Shown: piece by piece, positions 32,958 through 41,923 of the stretch
Numbering within the stretch: the stretch's first letter is position 1
How the letters are laid out: the number at the start of each line of letters is the position of its first letter
Origin: DAHUYF01 sp035623985
GTDB taxonomy: Bacteria > Pseudomonadota > Alphaproteobacteria > ATCC43930 > CGMCC-115725
Assembly (NCBI GenBank): GCA_035623985.1
Contig: DASPSJ010000114.1
Location: forward strand, 1 to 64,000
Length of the DNA: 64,000 nt
Direction: 5' to 3'
Translations under genes and position numbers: made by a program
Notes under the pieces: model-generated
Seen by the model: only the letters and a program-made list of their open reading frames with translations
Database searches by the model: none
What the model was told of the DNA's origin: nothing

Positions 32958-33692
32958 ATGAACACGGAGATCGACGAAATTGCGGAAGGCATCTTCCGTC
33001 TTTCGACCTATGTGCCGGAGATCGCCGCGCCCGCCGGCTTCACCTTCAACCAATTCCTGATCGCCGCAAAAGAGCCGCTGCTGTTTCATTGCGGTCCGCG
33101 CGCGATGTACCCGGCGGTCTCTCAGGCCTTTGCCAGGATCCTGCCGGTCGAGCGCCTGCGCTGGATCGGTTTCGGCCATGTCGAGGCCGACGAGTGCGGG
33201 GCGATGAATCTGTGGCTTGCCGCCGCGCCCGAGGCGGAGGTGATCCACGGCCACACGGCGTGTCTGGTATCGCTCAACGATCTGGCGGACCGCGCGCCGC
33301 GCAGGCTCGACGACGGCGAAGTCATCGATCTCGGCGGCCATCGGGTGCGCTACATCGATACGCCGCATGTGCCGCATGCCTGGGAATCGGGCCTGATCTA
33401 CGAGGAGACCACAGGCACGCTGTTCTCCGGCGATTTGTTCGCGCAGGTCGGGCGGGGACCGGCCATCACGGAAGACAGCATCCTCGCCGCCGCGATCGCC
33501 GCCGAGGATGCGTTCAAGGCGAGTTCGCTGACGCCGGCGACGGGGCCGACCCTTCGCAAGCTGGCCCGGCTCAATCCTCGGCGCCTCGCCGTGATGCATG
33601 GTTCTTCCTATGCCGGCGATTGCGCGATGGCGCTCTCGGAGCTTGCCGCTTATTTCGACGGCGCCCACGCGGCCAGCGCTCGAAACGCCTGA
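32958..33692 (+). CDS. Metallo-beta-lactamase-fold hydrolase (ODP-like)
   Basis: A 244-residue cytosolic protein with the flavodiiron-type metal motif GHVEADECGAMN (H-x-E-x-D) near residue 77, then a later His in IDTPHVPHAWESG and Asp in LFSGDLFAQVG, and RLAVMHGSS at the end. This layout matches oxygen-binding diiron proteins of the ODP group rather than true beta-lactamases. No flavodoxin domain is attached. The ATG at 32958 gives the family's short N-terminus. Function unresolved: hydrolase or O2/NO-related. Confidence 0.8.
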   Translation: MNTEIDEIAEGIFRLSTYVPEIAAPAGFTFNQFLIAAKEPLLFHCGPRAMYPAVSQAFARILPVERLRWIGFGHVEADECGAMNLWLAAAPEAEVIHGHTACLVSLNDLADRAPRRLDDGEVIDLGGHRVRYIDTPHVPHAWESGLIYEETTGTLFSGDLFAQVGRGPAITEDSILAAAIAAEDAFKASSLTPATGPTLRKLARLNPRRLAVMHGSSYAGDCAMALSELAAYFDGAHAASARNA

Positions 33693-33820
33693 CGGCGCCC
33701 GGAGCATTAGGATTTCGACCGGCGGACCGCCGACCGCCTTCGGCGCTTCCGCGCGAGCTGCGGCGAACCCCAGGGCCGGTGCATGTCGCCGTTCGTGCCC
33801 CGGACGCCCTGCGGCACCGC

Positions 33821-34054
33821 TCAGTCGCCGATCGCCTGATAAGCCGCCGTCCAGAAATCGCGATAGACGCCGGAGAAGAGCGGGAATCGCGCGCGCCGGG
33901 TCATCAGGATCGCGACCGTCTCCTCCTTGGGGTCGGATGCCCCGGAGGTGCCGTAGCCGCCATCCCAGCCGAAGCCTTCGGGGGTCGCCCAGAGCTCGCC
34001 GCGACCGATGACCACCGGGACGCCGAAGCCCCCGCCGCGATGGTCCCATCGTCG
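33821..34054 (-). pseudogene. C-terminal remnant of a serine hydrolase (beta-lactamase family)
   Basis: About 77 codons ending at 33821 encode GGGFGVPVV...GFGWDGGYGTSGASDPKEETVAILMTRRA...VYRDFWTAAYQAI, the typical C-terminus of class C beta-lactamase/esterase-like serine hydrolases. The catalytic N-terminal two thirds (SxxK, YxN) are missing. It is joined in frame to a piece of a DUF899 gene, so it is a truncated fragment left by a deletion. Confidence 0.75.
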
Positions 34055-34090
34055 CGGAAGGAACGGCGACGGCTCCTTCTGCCGTGGTGT

Positions 34091-34319
34091 CATCAAATGC
34101 TTGACGACGAGCTGGCTGCGCCTGTCGAAGAGATCGGCCAGGGTCCGCTTGCCCTCGGCCGCGTCGAAGACATGGGGTCTTCTCGACCTTGGCCCAGGCG
34201 AGCGCGCGCCGCTCGGCGCCGAGCCGGTCGCGCCGATGCGCATAGTCCTTCGCCTTCGCCAGCGGCGTCTTGCGCGCGGCGAGCCGTTCCTCTCGCGACA
34301 CGATGGGGTTGCGCTGCAT
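34091..34319 (-). pseudogene. Broken DUF899-family gene
   Basis: From the ATG at 34319 the frame encodes IVSREERLAARKTPLAKAKDY...RRALAWAKVEKT, the start of DUF899 thioredoxin-like proteins. The continuation HVFDAAEGKRTLADLFDRRSQLVVKHLM is in another frame, so a frameshift lies at about 34175. The protein then stops resembling DUF899 after about 28 more residues and runs into the serine hydrolase remnant. Truncated and frameshifted; not functional. Confidence 0.75.
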
Positions 34320-34379
34320 CGCGCGATCTCCGGTACGGCGGGCGGGCGCCCCCGGGTGCTCCCGCGCTTTCGCCTTGAC

Positions 34380-34403
34380 AATAACGTTGATATCAACATT
34401 ATT
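34380..34403. promoter_or_regulatory. MarR-type operator palindrome
   Basis: A 24-base palindrome with a perfect 12-base core GTTGATATCAAC (34386-34397) flanked by AATAA and TTATT arms, ending 5 bases before the ATG of the MarR gene. Its place suggests autorepression. The same core plus four bases recurs at 57677-57692. Confidence 0.7.
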
Positions 34404-34408
34404 GGGCC

Positions 34409-34855
34409 ATGTCGAACCCAAGGGATCCGCCGCTCGCGCTGACGCATCAAATCCGGGACGCCTGCCTGTGCCTTCACGTGCAGCGGGCGGCGCGGTCGCT
34501 GGCGCGGCGCTATGACGACGCCTTGCGTCCGGTGGCATTGACCAACGGGCAATTCTCGCTGCTGACGTCGCTCCATCGTGTCGAGGCGGCAAGCATCGGC
34601 GGCATCGCGGCGCTTCTCGCCATGGATCGCACGACGCTCACCGCCAATCTCAAGCCGCTCGAGCGCCGCGGCCTGGTGAAGGTGACGGTCGATCCGGCCA
34701 ACAAGCGCGGCCGGCTGCTGACGCTTACCGCCTCCGGCCGCGCCCTGCTTGCGGCGGCGCTGCCGCTCTGGCGACGCGCGCAGGCCGCAACCGAGCGCCT
34801 GATCGGCGAGTCCGGCGCTGACCGGCTGCGCGCCGGTCTGCGCGCGCTGTCATGA
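34409..34855 (+). CDS. MarR-family transcriptional regulator
   Basis: A 148-residue winged-helix regulator. DNA-binding segment: LTNGQFSLLTSLHRVEAASIGGIAALLAMDRTTLTANLKPLERRGLV, then the wing KVTVDPANKRGRLLTLTASGRALLAAALPLW. A palindromic operator lies directly at its start. It sits between the DUF899 remnant (divergent) and a VOC-family gene (same strand). Ligand unknown; the related operator before the MFS gene at 56400-57632 suggests control of an efflux function. Confidence 0.92.
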   Translation: MSNPRDPPLALTHQIRDACLCLHVQRAARSLARRYDDALRPVALTNGQFSLLTSLHRVEAASIGGIAALLAMDRTTLTANLKPLERRGLVKVTVDPANKRGRLLTLTASGRALLAAALPLWRRAQAATERLIGESGADRLRAGLRALS

Positions 34856-34903
34856 TCGGACGATGAACGCCGAGGAGCGTTTCCCGCATTGAAGCAGGAG
34901 ACC

Positions 34904-35308
34904 ATGCAAGTCCAACCCTATCTGCAGTTCGACGGGCGCTGCGAGGAGGCGCTCGACTTCTATCGCTCGGCGCTTGGCGCCGAGGTGATGATGCTGATGC
35001 GCTTCAAGAACGCTCCGGAGCGCAGCATGATCCAGCCCGGCGCCGAGGAGAAGGTCATGCATTCGAGCTTCCGCATCGGCGAGACGACGATCATGGCGTC
35101 CGATGGAAGGTGCCTGGGAAAGCCGGCCTTTCAAGGCTTTTCCTTGTCGCTTGGAGCGGCGAGCGAAGCCGAGGCCGAACGGCTGTTCGCCGCTTTGAGC
35201 GAGGGCGGACAGGTGCGGATGCCGCTCGCCAAGACCTTCTTTGCCGCGCGCTTCGGCATGGTCGCCGATCGCTTCGGTGTCTCCTGGATGGTCATCGCCG
35301 AGCGGTGA
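34904..35308 (+). CDS. VOC-family (PhnB/glyoxalase-like) protein
   Basis: A 134-residue protein with the PhnB-type vicinal-oxygen-chelate fold: YLQFDGRCEEALDFYRSALGAEV at the N-terminus, HSSFRIGETTIMASD in the middle, and FGMVADRFGVSWMV at the end. Related proteins include 3-demethylubiquinone methyltransferase-like and PhnB proteins without assigned activity. An in-frame TTG at 34889 is an alternative start. It follows the MarR gene by 48 bp and may be controlled with it. Confidence 0.85.
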   Translation: MQVQPYLQFDGRCEEALDFYRSALGAEVMMLMRFKNAPERSMIQPGAEEKVMHSSFRIGETTIMASDGRCLGKPAFQGFSLSLGAASEAEAERLFAALSEGGQVRMPLAKTFFAARFGMVADRFGVSWMVIAER

Positions 35309-35488
35309 GGGCGCGTCTTCCGGCGCCGTCGCGGGCTGGGCGGCTCGACCTGCTTCTGCCGCGGCCGCGCGCTTTGAGGCGGGAAGGGGACTGACTATCC
35401 TTGCGTCCGATGCGGGCGGATGGCCCGTCGCTCCGGGAAATGCCGGGCATCGCCGCCGCCGCGCGCGCATCTTCGGCGGAGCGGTGCT

Positions 35489-36181
35489 ATGGCGGATGCC
35501 TTGCGGCGGAAATCGGATGTCGTGCACAAGGAGCTGGTCCTCATGCTGCTGGCCTTTGCCTCGGCTACCACCGACGTGCTGAGCTTTCTCGCCTTGAGCG
35601 ACGTCTTCACCTCGGGCATGACGGGCAATACCGCGTTGCTGGGCATGGCGGTGGGGCAGGGCCGCGCGCTCGCCGCCTCGCGCTCGCTGGCGGCGCTTTT
35701 GGGCTTCGTGCTCGGCGTCGTCGCCGGCACGCTGGCCCGAAGCCCCGGCGATCATCCGCGCAAGCTCGCCGCGGTGCTTGCGGTCGAGGCACTGTGCCTC
35801 GGCCTCTTCGCCGGGCTCTGGCATGGTTTCGACCGGCCTGCCGGAGCCGGCATCGTCTATGCGCTGATCTTCCTCTCGGCGCTGGGCATGGGCGTGCAGA
35901 TCATCGCCGCGCGGCAGGTCAATCTTCCGGGTATTCCCACCATCGTCTTCACCAGCACCATTGCCAATGTCGTCATGCTGGCAACCGACGCGGTCGTGCG
36001 GCGGCGGGCCATGCCGGTCGACGCGTTGCGCCAGAGCGCGGTATTCGCCGTATATCTTGCCGGCGCCGTGCTCGCGGGCTGGCTGGCGTCGCGGGCGCTC
36101 GGCATTCTCGTCCTGCTGCCGCTGGGCGCCGTGCTGGGCGCCTTGGCGCTGCAGCTTCGGCCAAGTCCGGCGATAAGCTGA
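35489..36181 (+). CDS. YoaK/DUF1275-family membrane protein
   Basis: A 230-residue protein with six hydrophobic segments. The family signature ASATTDVLSFLALSDVFTSGMTGNTALLGMAVGQG is near the N-terminus and ALGMGVQIIAARQVNLPGIPTIVFTSTIANV in the middle. The family is widespread and its transport activity is unassigned. The ATG at 35489 removes an unsupported basic extension. Confidence 0.85.
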   Translation: MADALRRKSDVVHKELVLMLLAFASATTDVLSFLALSDVFTSGMTGNTALLGMAVGQGRALAASRSLAALLGFVLGVVAGTLARSPGDHPRKLAAVLAVEALCLGLFAGLWHGFDRPAGAGIVYALIFLSALGMGVQIIAARQVNLPGIPTIVFTSTIANVVMLATDAVVRRRAMPVDALRQSAVFAVYLAGAVLAGWLASRALGILVLLPLGAVLGALALQLRPSPAIS

Positions 36182-36368
36182 TCCTCCGCCCTGTGCCGAG
36201 GCAGCGGCGGGGATTGCGCCGCGGCTGGCGGACCTCTACATCCAGCCCCGTCCTCAGCCATCCGCCCGCCCGAGCCCCGACCTGAGCGAGCCTCCACCTT
36301 CCGCCATCGCCATCTCCCGACGGTCCGAGCTCGTCGTTATCCTGGGCGGGCTCAGCGCCTTCGCGCCT

Positions 36369-37517
36369 TTGGCGACGGATATGTACCTGCCGGCGATGCC
36401 GCGGCTGGAGCGGGTCTTCGCCACCGACGCGGCGCGGGTGCAATGGACGCTGGCCGCGTTCTTTCTGGGCTTCGCGCTCGGCCAGGCCTTCTATGGCGCC
36501 ATCGCCGACCGCTATGGCCGCAAGCCGTCGCTCTATGCCGGGCTCGTGCTCTATATCGGCGCTTCGGTCGGCTGTGCGCTGGCGCCCGGCATCGGCCTGC
36601 TCGCCGCGCTTCGCTTCCTCGAGGCGATCGGCGCCTGCGCCGGCGCGGTGATCGCCCGCGCGGTGGTCAGCGACCTCTTTACCGGCCAGGAAGCCGCGCG
36701 CCTCTTTGCCGCGCTGATGGCGGTGATGGGGATAGGGCCGATCATCGCGCCGCTGATCGGCGGCTATCTGCTGCTGTGGTTCGACTGGCAGGCCGTCTTC
36801 TGGGTGCTCGCCGCCTTCGGCGTCGCCTGTCTGCTGGCGGTCTGGCTGCGGCTGCCCGAGACGCACCGGCCGGAAACCGTGCGCTCGCTGGCGCTGGTCT
36901 CGGTGACGACGCGCTATCTCATGCTGCTGGTCGACCGGCGCTATCTCGGCTATGCGCTTTCCGCGGCGCTCGGCATGGCCGGCCTTTTCGCCTATATCGC
37001 CGGCTCGCCCTTCGTCTTCATCACGCTCCATCGCCTGACGCCGCAGCATTATGCCTGGCTTTTCGGCGCCAATGCCTTCGGCATCGTGCTTGCCTCGCGC
37101 GTCAATCACGCCCTGTTGCGGCGCTATAGCGCCGATGCTCTGCTGGTGGGCGCCAATCTGGCGCAGGTGGCGGCGGGGGTGCTGCTGCTCGCCGCGGCGG
37201 CGACGGGAGAAGGCGGCGCGCCGGGGCTGGCGGCGCCGCTCTTCCTTTATGTCGCCTGCGTCGGCATCGTCATGCCCAATTCGGTGGCGCTCGCCATGGC
37301 GCCGCACCGCCACGCCGCCGGCGTCGCCTCGGCGCTCCTGGGCGTGCTGCAATTCTCGCTCGCCGCGGCCGCGGCGGCGCTGATCGGCGCGCTGCACAGC
37401 GGCGGCGCGCTGCCGATGGCGGCGCTCATTCTCGCCTTCGGGCTGCTCAGTTTCGGGCTGCGCTATCTTCTGGTCGGCCGGGTGGCGCGCGGGGCCGGCA
37501 AAGGCCCGCTCAAATAG
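36369..37517 (+). CDS. Bcr/CflA-family MFS drug exporter
   Basis: A major-facilitator transporter with 12 expected membrane segments: DMYLPAMPRLERVF after segment 1, FALGQAFYGAIADRYGRKPSLYAG (MFS motif A) and a C-terminal half to ALKAGKG-like GAGKGPLK. Segment 1 (ELVVILGGLSAFAPL) is encoded upstream of the first standard start, TTG 36369. The frame is open back to 36177 without ATG, GTG or TTG; a CTG at 36282 would restore the full N-terminus. The 3' end overlaps kup on the other strand by eight bases. Substrate unknown. Confidence 0.85.
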   Translation: MATDMYLPAMPRLERVFATDAARVQWTLAAFFLGFALGQAFYGAIADRYGRKPSLYAGLVLYIGASVGCALAPGIGLLAALRFLEAIGACAGAVIARAVVSDLFTGQEAARLFAALMAVMGIGPIIAPLIGGYLLLWFDWQAVFWVLAAFGVACLLAVWLRLPETHRPETVRSLALVSVTTRYLMLLVDRRYLGYALSAALGMAGLFAYIAGSPFVFITLHRLTPQHYAWLFGANAFGIVLASRVNHALLRRYSADALLVGANLAQVAAGVLLLAAAATGEGGAPGLAAPLFLYVACVGIVMPNSVALAMAPHRHAAGVASALLGVLQFSLAAAAAALIGALHSGGALPMAALILAFGLLSFGLRYLLVGRVARGAGKGPLK

Positions 37518-39399
37518 CGACCTCGCGGCCGATCTCGACGACGGCGTCGCGCGGCAGCTTGAAATAATCGGTGACATGCGCGGCGTTGCGCTGCATCAGA
37601 GCGAAAAGCGTTTCCACCCAGCGCGGCAGCCCCTGGCGGTCTTCGCGCGCCACCACCGTCTCGTGACCGACGTAATAAGTGACGTCGGCGAGGTCGACGG
37701 CGCAGCCGCCGGCGCGAGCCTGCGCCAGCAGGGCCGGAATGTCGGGCCGCTCCATGAAGCCGTAGCGCGCGGTGGCGCGCCAGAAGCGCGGCGCGATCTC
37801 CGTCACGCTGAGCCGCTCGGCGGCATCGATCCACGGCACCGATTCCGTGATCGCGGTGAGAACGAACAGCCGCTCGTGGAGCGCGCGGTTGTGCTTCAGG
37901 TGCCAGACCATCACCGGCGGCGCGTCGCGCTGCGTGCGCGTCAGGAACACGGCGGTGCCGGGCACCCGCGGCACCTTGCGGCGGGCGATCTCCGCCATGA
38001 AGGCGTCGATCGGCATGACCGTTTCCTGCAGCCGCGCGGCGACCGCTTGCGCGCCCAAATGCCAGACCAGCATGGCGCCGTAGACCAGCGCCGCCAGAAC
38101 CAGCGGAACATAGCCGCCATCGCCGATCTTCATCAGGTTGGCGGCGACGAATCCGGCGTCGACGATGACGAAGGTTCCGGCGACGAGGCCCGCGGCGGGA
38201 AGCGGCCATTGCCAGATCTCGCGCATGGCGATGAACAGCAGCGCCGAGGTCATCAGCATCGTGGCGGAGACGGCGATGCCGTAGGCCGCCGCCAGATTGT
38301 CCGACTTGCCGAAGCCGATCGTGAGGCCAAGCGTCACCAGCATCAGCAGCCAATTGACCGGCCCGACATAAATCTGGCCGAAGCCTTCTTCCGACGTCTG
38401 GGTGATCTGCAAGCGCGGCAGCCAGCCGAGCTGGATCGCCTGCCGCGTCATCGAGAAGGCGCCGGTGATGATCGATTGGCTGGCGATGATGGTGGCGACC
38501 GTGGCGAGCAGCACCAGCGGCACCAGAACGGCCGAAGGGCAGAGACGATAGAAGATATTGCCCGAGCTCGGCGCGCCCTCGAGCATCAGCGCGGCCTGGC
38601 CGGCATAGTTGAGCACCAGGCTGGGAAAGACCAGCGCCGACCAGGCAAGCCTGATCGGCTTGGCGCCGAAATGGCCCATATCGGCATAAAGCGCCTCGGC
38701 GCCGGTGACGCACAGGAACACGCCGCCGAGCACGAGGAAGCCGGTGAAGCCGCCGGAGAGCAGATAGGCAACGCCATGGCGCGGATCGAGCGCCGCCAGC
38801 ACCGCGGGATGCCGCCAGATCCCCGCGAGCCCGAGAAGCGCGATGACCAGGAACCACAGCGCCATGACCGGACCGAAGGCGCGCCCGATCCGCGCGGTGC
38901 CCTGCGGCTGGAGGGCAAAGAGCAGCACCAGGATCACGACCGACGCCGGCAGGATGTAAGGATGGAAGGCGGGGGTGGCGATCTCCAGCCCCTCCAGCGC
39001 CGAGAGCACCGAGATCGCCGGCGTGATCGCGCCGTCGCCATAGATCAGCGCGGCGCCCAGCAGGCCGATGGCGATGATGGCGGGCCGGTGCCGGCGCTTG
39101 ACGCCGAGCAGCGACATGAGCGCGAGAATGCCGCCTTCGCCGTCATTGTCGACGCGCATGGCAAAGGCGACGTATTTGACCGAGGTGATGGCGATGAGCG
39201 TCCAGATCACCAGCGACAGCGAGCCCAGGATCGTTGCGGGCGCGGGGTTATCGCCGGTGAGGTCGAGAACCGTCTTGAGGGTATAAAGCGGGCTCGTGCC
39301 GATGTCGCCGAACACGACGCCCAGAGCCGACAGGCCGAGCGCCGGGAGGCTCGATGCCGTCCGCCGCCGCCCGGCGGGATCGAAGGTGGTGTCGGTCAA
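37510..39399 (-). CDS. kup: Low-affinity potassium transporter Kup
   Basis: A 629-residue K+/H+ symporter of the KUP/HAK/KT family. ALGVVFGDIGTSPLYTLK at the N-terminus and INGDGAITPAISVLSA-like YGDGAITPAISVLSALEGLE are diagnostic. About 12 membrane segments are followed by a cytosolic C-terminal domain (about 460-629). Length is normal for bacterial Kup. Convergent with the MFS gene, overlapping it by eight bases. Confidence 0.95.
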   Translation of the reverse strand: MTDTTFDPAGRRRTASSLPALGLSALGVVFGDIGTSPLYTLKTVLDLTGDNPAPATILGSLSLVIWTLIAITSVKYVAFAMRVDNDGEGGILALMSLLGVKRRHRPAIIAIGLLGAALIYGDGAITPAISVLSALEGLEIATPAFHPYILPASVVILVLLFALQPQGTARIGRAFGPVMALWFLVIALLGLAGIWRHPAVLAALDPRHGVAYLLSGGFTGFLVLGGVFLCVTGAEALYADMGHFGAKPIRLAWSALVFPSLVLNYAGQAALMLEGAPSSGNIFYRLCPSAVLVPLVLLATVATIIASQSIITGAFSMTRQAIQLGWLPRLQITQTSEEGFGQIYVGPVNWLLMLVTLGLTIGFGKSDNLAAAYGIAVSATMLMTSALLFIAMREIWQWPLPAAGLVAGTFVIVDAGFVAANLMKIGDGGYVPLVLAALVYGAMLVWHLGAQAVAARLQETVMPIDAFMAEIARRKVPRVPGTAVFLTRTQRDAPPVMVWHLKHNRALHERLFVLTAITESVPWIDAAERLSVTEIAPRFWRATARYGFMERPDIPALLAQARAGGCAVDLADVTYYVGHETVVAREDRQGLPRWVETLFALMQRNAAHVTDYFKLPRDAVVEIGREVAI

Positions 39400-39501
39400 A
39401 GCGCCCGTCGTGCCGCCGTTGGTCGAGAACCGCGACGGGCAGCATAGCCGATGGCGCGTTACACTGTCGCGAACCGTCTACCGGCCCGAGGATTGCCGCC
39501 C

Positions 39502-39966
39502 TCAGGGCAGGATGCGCCAGGTCATGGTGTTGCGCGCCCGGCAATCGGCGACGGAGCCGTAGCCGTCGAGGGCGATGACGACGTCGCCTTCGATGCGATG
39601 CGTCAGCTCGCGCGCCTCGATGCAGGTTTCGCGGTCGAGATCGGCGAGGACGACCGCGACCTCGGCGGGAAAGCGCGCCGTCTCGACGCGGACGTCGCGG
39701 CCGGTGAAATGCTGGCCGATGGCGCGCTGCACCTGCTGGTCGTTGCGGTTCCACGGCAGCGCGGCGGCTTCATCGGCGGCGGCGGTCAGCGCGCTCCTGA
39801 TCGATTGCGCCGGGCTCTGCAAGGCCAGCGACAGTTGATTCCCCGCCATCAGCAGCATGGCGGCGGCGGCCAACAGCCGCAGCCGGCGCGGCGTGCGGGC
39901 AAGCGCGGTGCTCGCGGTCTCGCGGATCGATAAAGGCAACGGCGCATGGAGCGAGATCATCGACAT
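39502..39966 (-). CDS. Membrane-anchored protein of unknown function
   Basis: A 154-residue protein with one hydrophobic segment (about 30-48, LLAAAAMLLMAGNQLSLAL) and a periplasmic-looking domain with a Cys pair (ETCIEARELTH and VADCRARN). No known family recognised. It lies upstream of kup on the same strand, 102 bp apart, but no functional link can be argued. Confidence 0.6.
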   Translation of the reverse strand: MSMISLHAPLPLSIRETASTALARTPRRLRLLAAAAMLLMAGNQLSLALQSPAQSIRSALTAAADEAAALPWNRNDQQVQRAIGQHFTGRDVRVETARFPAEVAVVLADLDRETCIEARELTHRIEGDVVIALDGYGSVADCRARNTMTWRILP

Positions 39967-40163
39967 CTCGAAACCTCATCGCAGCTCGTCACATGCGACA
40001 AGTCTAGCCTTGTTCGATTTAATCAAACGCTAAGCTTTGCCGATGTTTTAGCGGTATTCGAGTCAAATGCGCGACATTGAGCCGCGCATTTCCTGCCTTG
40101 TTGCCGATGTCGAACGGTCGGCCGAGGCGCGGGCGGGACAATTTCGTCGACGCGCGCCGAAAA

Positions 40164-40772
40164 TTATCGGGCGGGCAGCGGTTCGCCGGCGAGCCAGGCC
40201 GCGCCCTGGCGGTAGAGCCGCTCCACCACCGGGCCCTTGAGGCCGGGCATGTCGCGCTTCACGGCGAAGCCGTTCTTGCGCTGGAGATAGGCGAGGTGGC
40301 GGTAGCCTTCGGGATATTCGGCGAGCAGCGCGGGATCGAGCACGAGCCTCGCCGCGGGGTCGAGCGGATCGAGCCGGTCCTTCTCATAGATCGGCTGGCG
40401 CAGCACCACGCCCCAGCGGTTCCGGCGCTGCTCGAAGAAATCGTAGAAGCGCCCGGTGCAGACGACGTCGCAGAGCACGCCGTCGATCGCGGCACGCTGC
40501 ATGATCTGCACCTTGGTCTGGGCGATGGCGCGGTTGCCGCTGACGTCGATGGTGCTGCCGCCGAGGAAGTGCAGGATGTTGACGCCGCGCTCGAAGCCCT
40601 CGCGGCTGATCTCGATGAAGCGCTCGGCCGGGCCTTGGAACCAGGTGGCCATCATCCAGCCATCCTCGTGCCAGACGGTGCGGAAACGCTGCCAATCGCC
40701 GGCGTCGCGCCACAGCACCCAATTCTCCACCACTTCGCGGATCCGCTGCCGCTCGCGCGCCTCATCGCTCAT
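40164..40772 (-). CDS. SnoaL/NTF2-like protein
   Basis: A 202-residue protein with the NTF2-like alpha+beta barrel pattern: IREVVENWVLWRDAGDWQRFRTVWHEDGWM at the N-terminus, then CTGRFYDFFEQRRNRWGVVLRQPIYEKDRL, as in dehydratase/isomerase-like SnoaL proteins. A C-terminal region of about 60 residues (YPEGYRHLAYLQRKNGFAV) extends beyond the minimal fold. Catalytic function not assigned. Confidence 0.8.
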   Translation of the reverse strand: MSDEARERQRIREVVENWVLWRDAGDWQRFRTVWHEDGWMMATWFQGPAERFIEISREGFERGVNILHFLGGSTIDVSGNRAIAQTKVQIMQRAAIDGVLCDVVCTGRFYDFFEQRRNRWGVVLRQPIYEKDRLDPLDPAARLVLDPALLAEYPEGYRHLAYLQRKNGFAVKRDMPGLKGPVVERLYRQGAAWLAGEPLPAR

Positions 40773-40864
40773 GCCGGCCTCCTTGCCTTTCCACTATCGC
40801 CCGCGCCGCGCGACAAAAAAAGGGGGCGGCCGAGGGCCGCCCCGCATCGTTCCGACTGCGCCGA

Positions 40865-41071
40865 TCAGACCGGCTTGAGGTTGACGGCGGCGACCTTGCC
40901 TTGCTGGCCGCGCTCAATCTCGAAGCTCACGCGCTGGCCTTCGTGCAGGCTGCCGATGCCGGAGCGGGTCACCGCCGAGATATGGACGAAGACGTCCTTG
41001 GCGCCGTCGTCGGGCGCAATGAAGCCGTAGCCTTTGGTGGTGTTGAACCATTTCACGGTGCCGATGGACAA
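40865..41071 (-). CDS. Cold-shock domain protein
   Basis: A 68-residue single-domain RNA chaperone: TVKWFNTTKGYGFIAPDDGAKDVFVHISAV contains both RNP motifs (KGYGFI and DVFVHI). It binds single-stranded nucleic acids. The 5' leader region (41072-41220) contains a direct repeat and may carry cold-responsive structure. Confidence 0.95.
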   Translation of the reverse strand: MSIGTVKWFNTTKGYGFIAPDDGAKDVFVHISAVTRSGIGSLHEGQRVSFEIERGQQGKVAAVNLKPV

Positions 41072-41158
41072 AAGGTCCCTCCATGGATGATGGGCCGGCG
41101 CGCGGTCGCGCGACGGGTCAATGTCGTTTGGATAGGACCGGGTCGGGGCTCAGCAAGG

Positions 41159-41196
41159 AGCGAAGTGACGGGGCCGAGCCAAAGCGAAGTGACGGG
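41159..41196. repeat. 14-bp direct repeat in the cold-shock gene leader
   Basis: AGCGAAGTGACGGG occurs at 41159-41172 and again at 41183-41196, a 24-base period, upstream of the cold-shock gene. Possible leader structure or protein site; function unknown. Confidence 0.5.
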
Positions 41197-41282
41197 CGGA
41201 AAGATAATCGCCGGCCGGCAAATTGCAAGCCCCGGCCGGGCGCGGCGCTGAATCAATTTTAGGCCTCGGGCACCGGCAGGCT

Positions 41283-41771
41283 TCAGGCCGGCTCCTGCCG
41301 CGCGGCGGCGCCGGCGACGATCCGCGGCTGATTCAGCTCCGTCAGCACCTTCAAGAGCTGAATGATCAGCCCGCGCAGCCGCTTGTCCTCCAGCGACATC
41401 ACCGCGGCGAGCTGGCGGTGGAGCTCCTTGCCCTCGAGCGCGGATACCGTCGGCTCCTGCGCCGGCGCGGCGGGCTCGCCGGCGTCGGCGCCGACGCCCT
41501 CGAAGAAATATTGCTCGCTCACGCCCAGCGCAGCGGCGAATTCATGCAACCGGCTGGCGCTGACGCGGTTCTCGCCGCGTTCGTATTTTTGCACCGATTG
41601 GAAGCTGATGCCGACGAGCTTGGCCAGCTCGCTCTGGGTCAGACCGCGCATGACGCGCTGCAACCGGATGCGTGCACCGACATAGACGTCGATCGGGTGT
41701 GGGCCGTCGATGATGATGGTCCGGCGCCGTTGCCGCGGCTTTGCCGGCGCCTTGGTAGCGAGCCTGCTCAT
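41283..41771 (-). CDS. XRE-family helix-turn-helix regulator
   Basis: A 162-residue protein with a basic N-terminal tail and a Cro/C1-type HTH at about 28-82: VYVGARIRLQRVMRGLTQSELAKLVGISFQSVQKYERGENRVSASRLHEFAAALGVSEQYFF. This is the form common in alphaproteobacteria (with GARIR at the start). An Ala/Pro/Glu linker and a C-terminal helical segment follow. The ATG at 41771 has GGGAGAA upstream. Target unknown. Confidence 0.9.
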   Translation of the reverse strand: MSRLATKAPAKPRQRRRTIIIDGPHPIDVYVGARIRLQRVMRGLTQSELAKLVGISFQSVQKYERGENRVSASRLHEFAAALGVSEQYFFEGVGADAGEPAAPAQEPTVSALEGKELHRQLAAVMSLEDKRLRGLIIQLLKVLTELNQPRIVAGAAARQEPA

Positions 41772-41923
41772 GGTTCTCCCCCGCTCTCGACCTCGACGAT
41801 TGCCGCTGCTCCGCTCCCGGTGATTTTTTATACCAGCGCGAAACGTCATGTCGCGCACGCGCCCGTTGTAGCACTTTTGCCATCTTGGGAGATAGACGCT
41901 CTCTTGCTCGGGCGCGGTAATTT

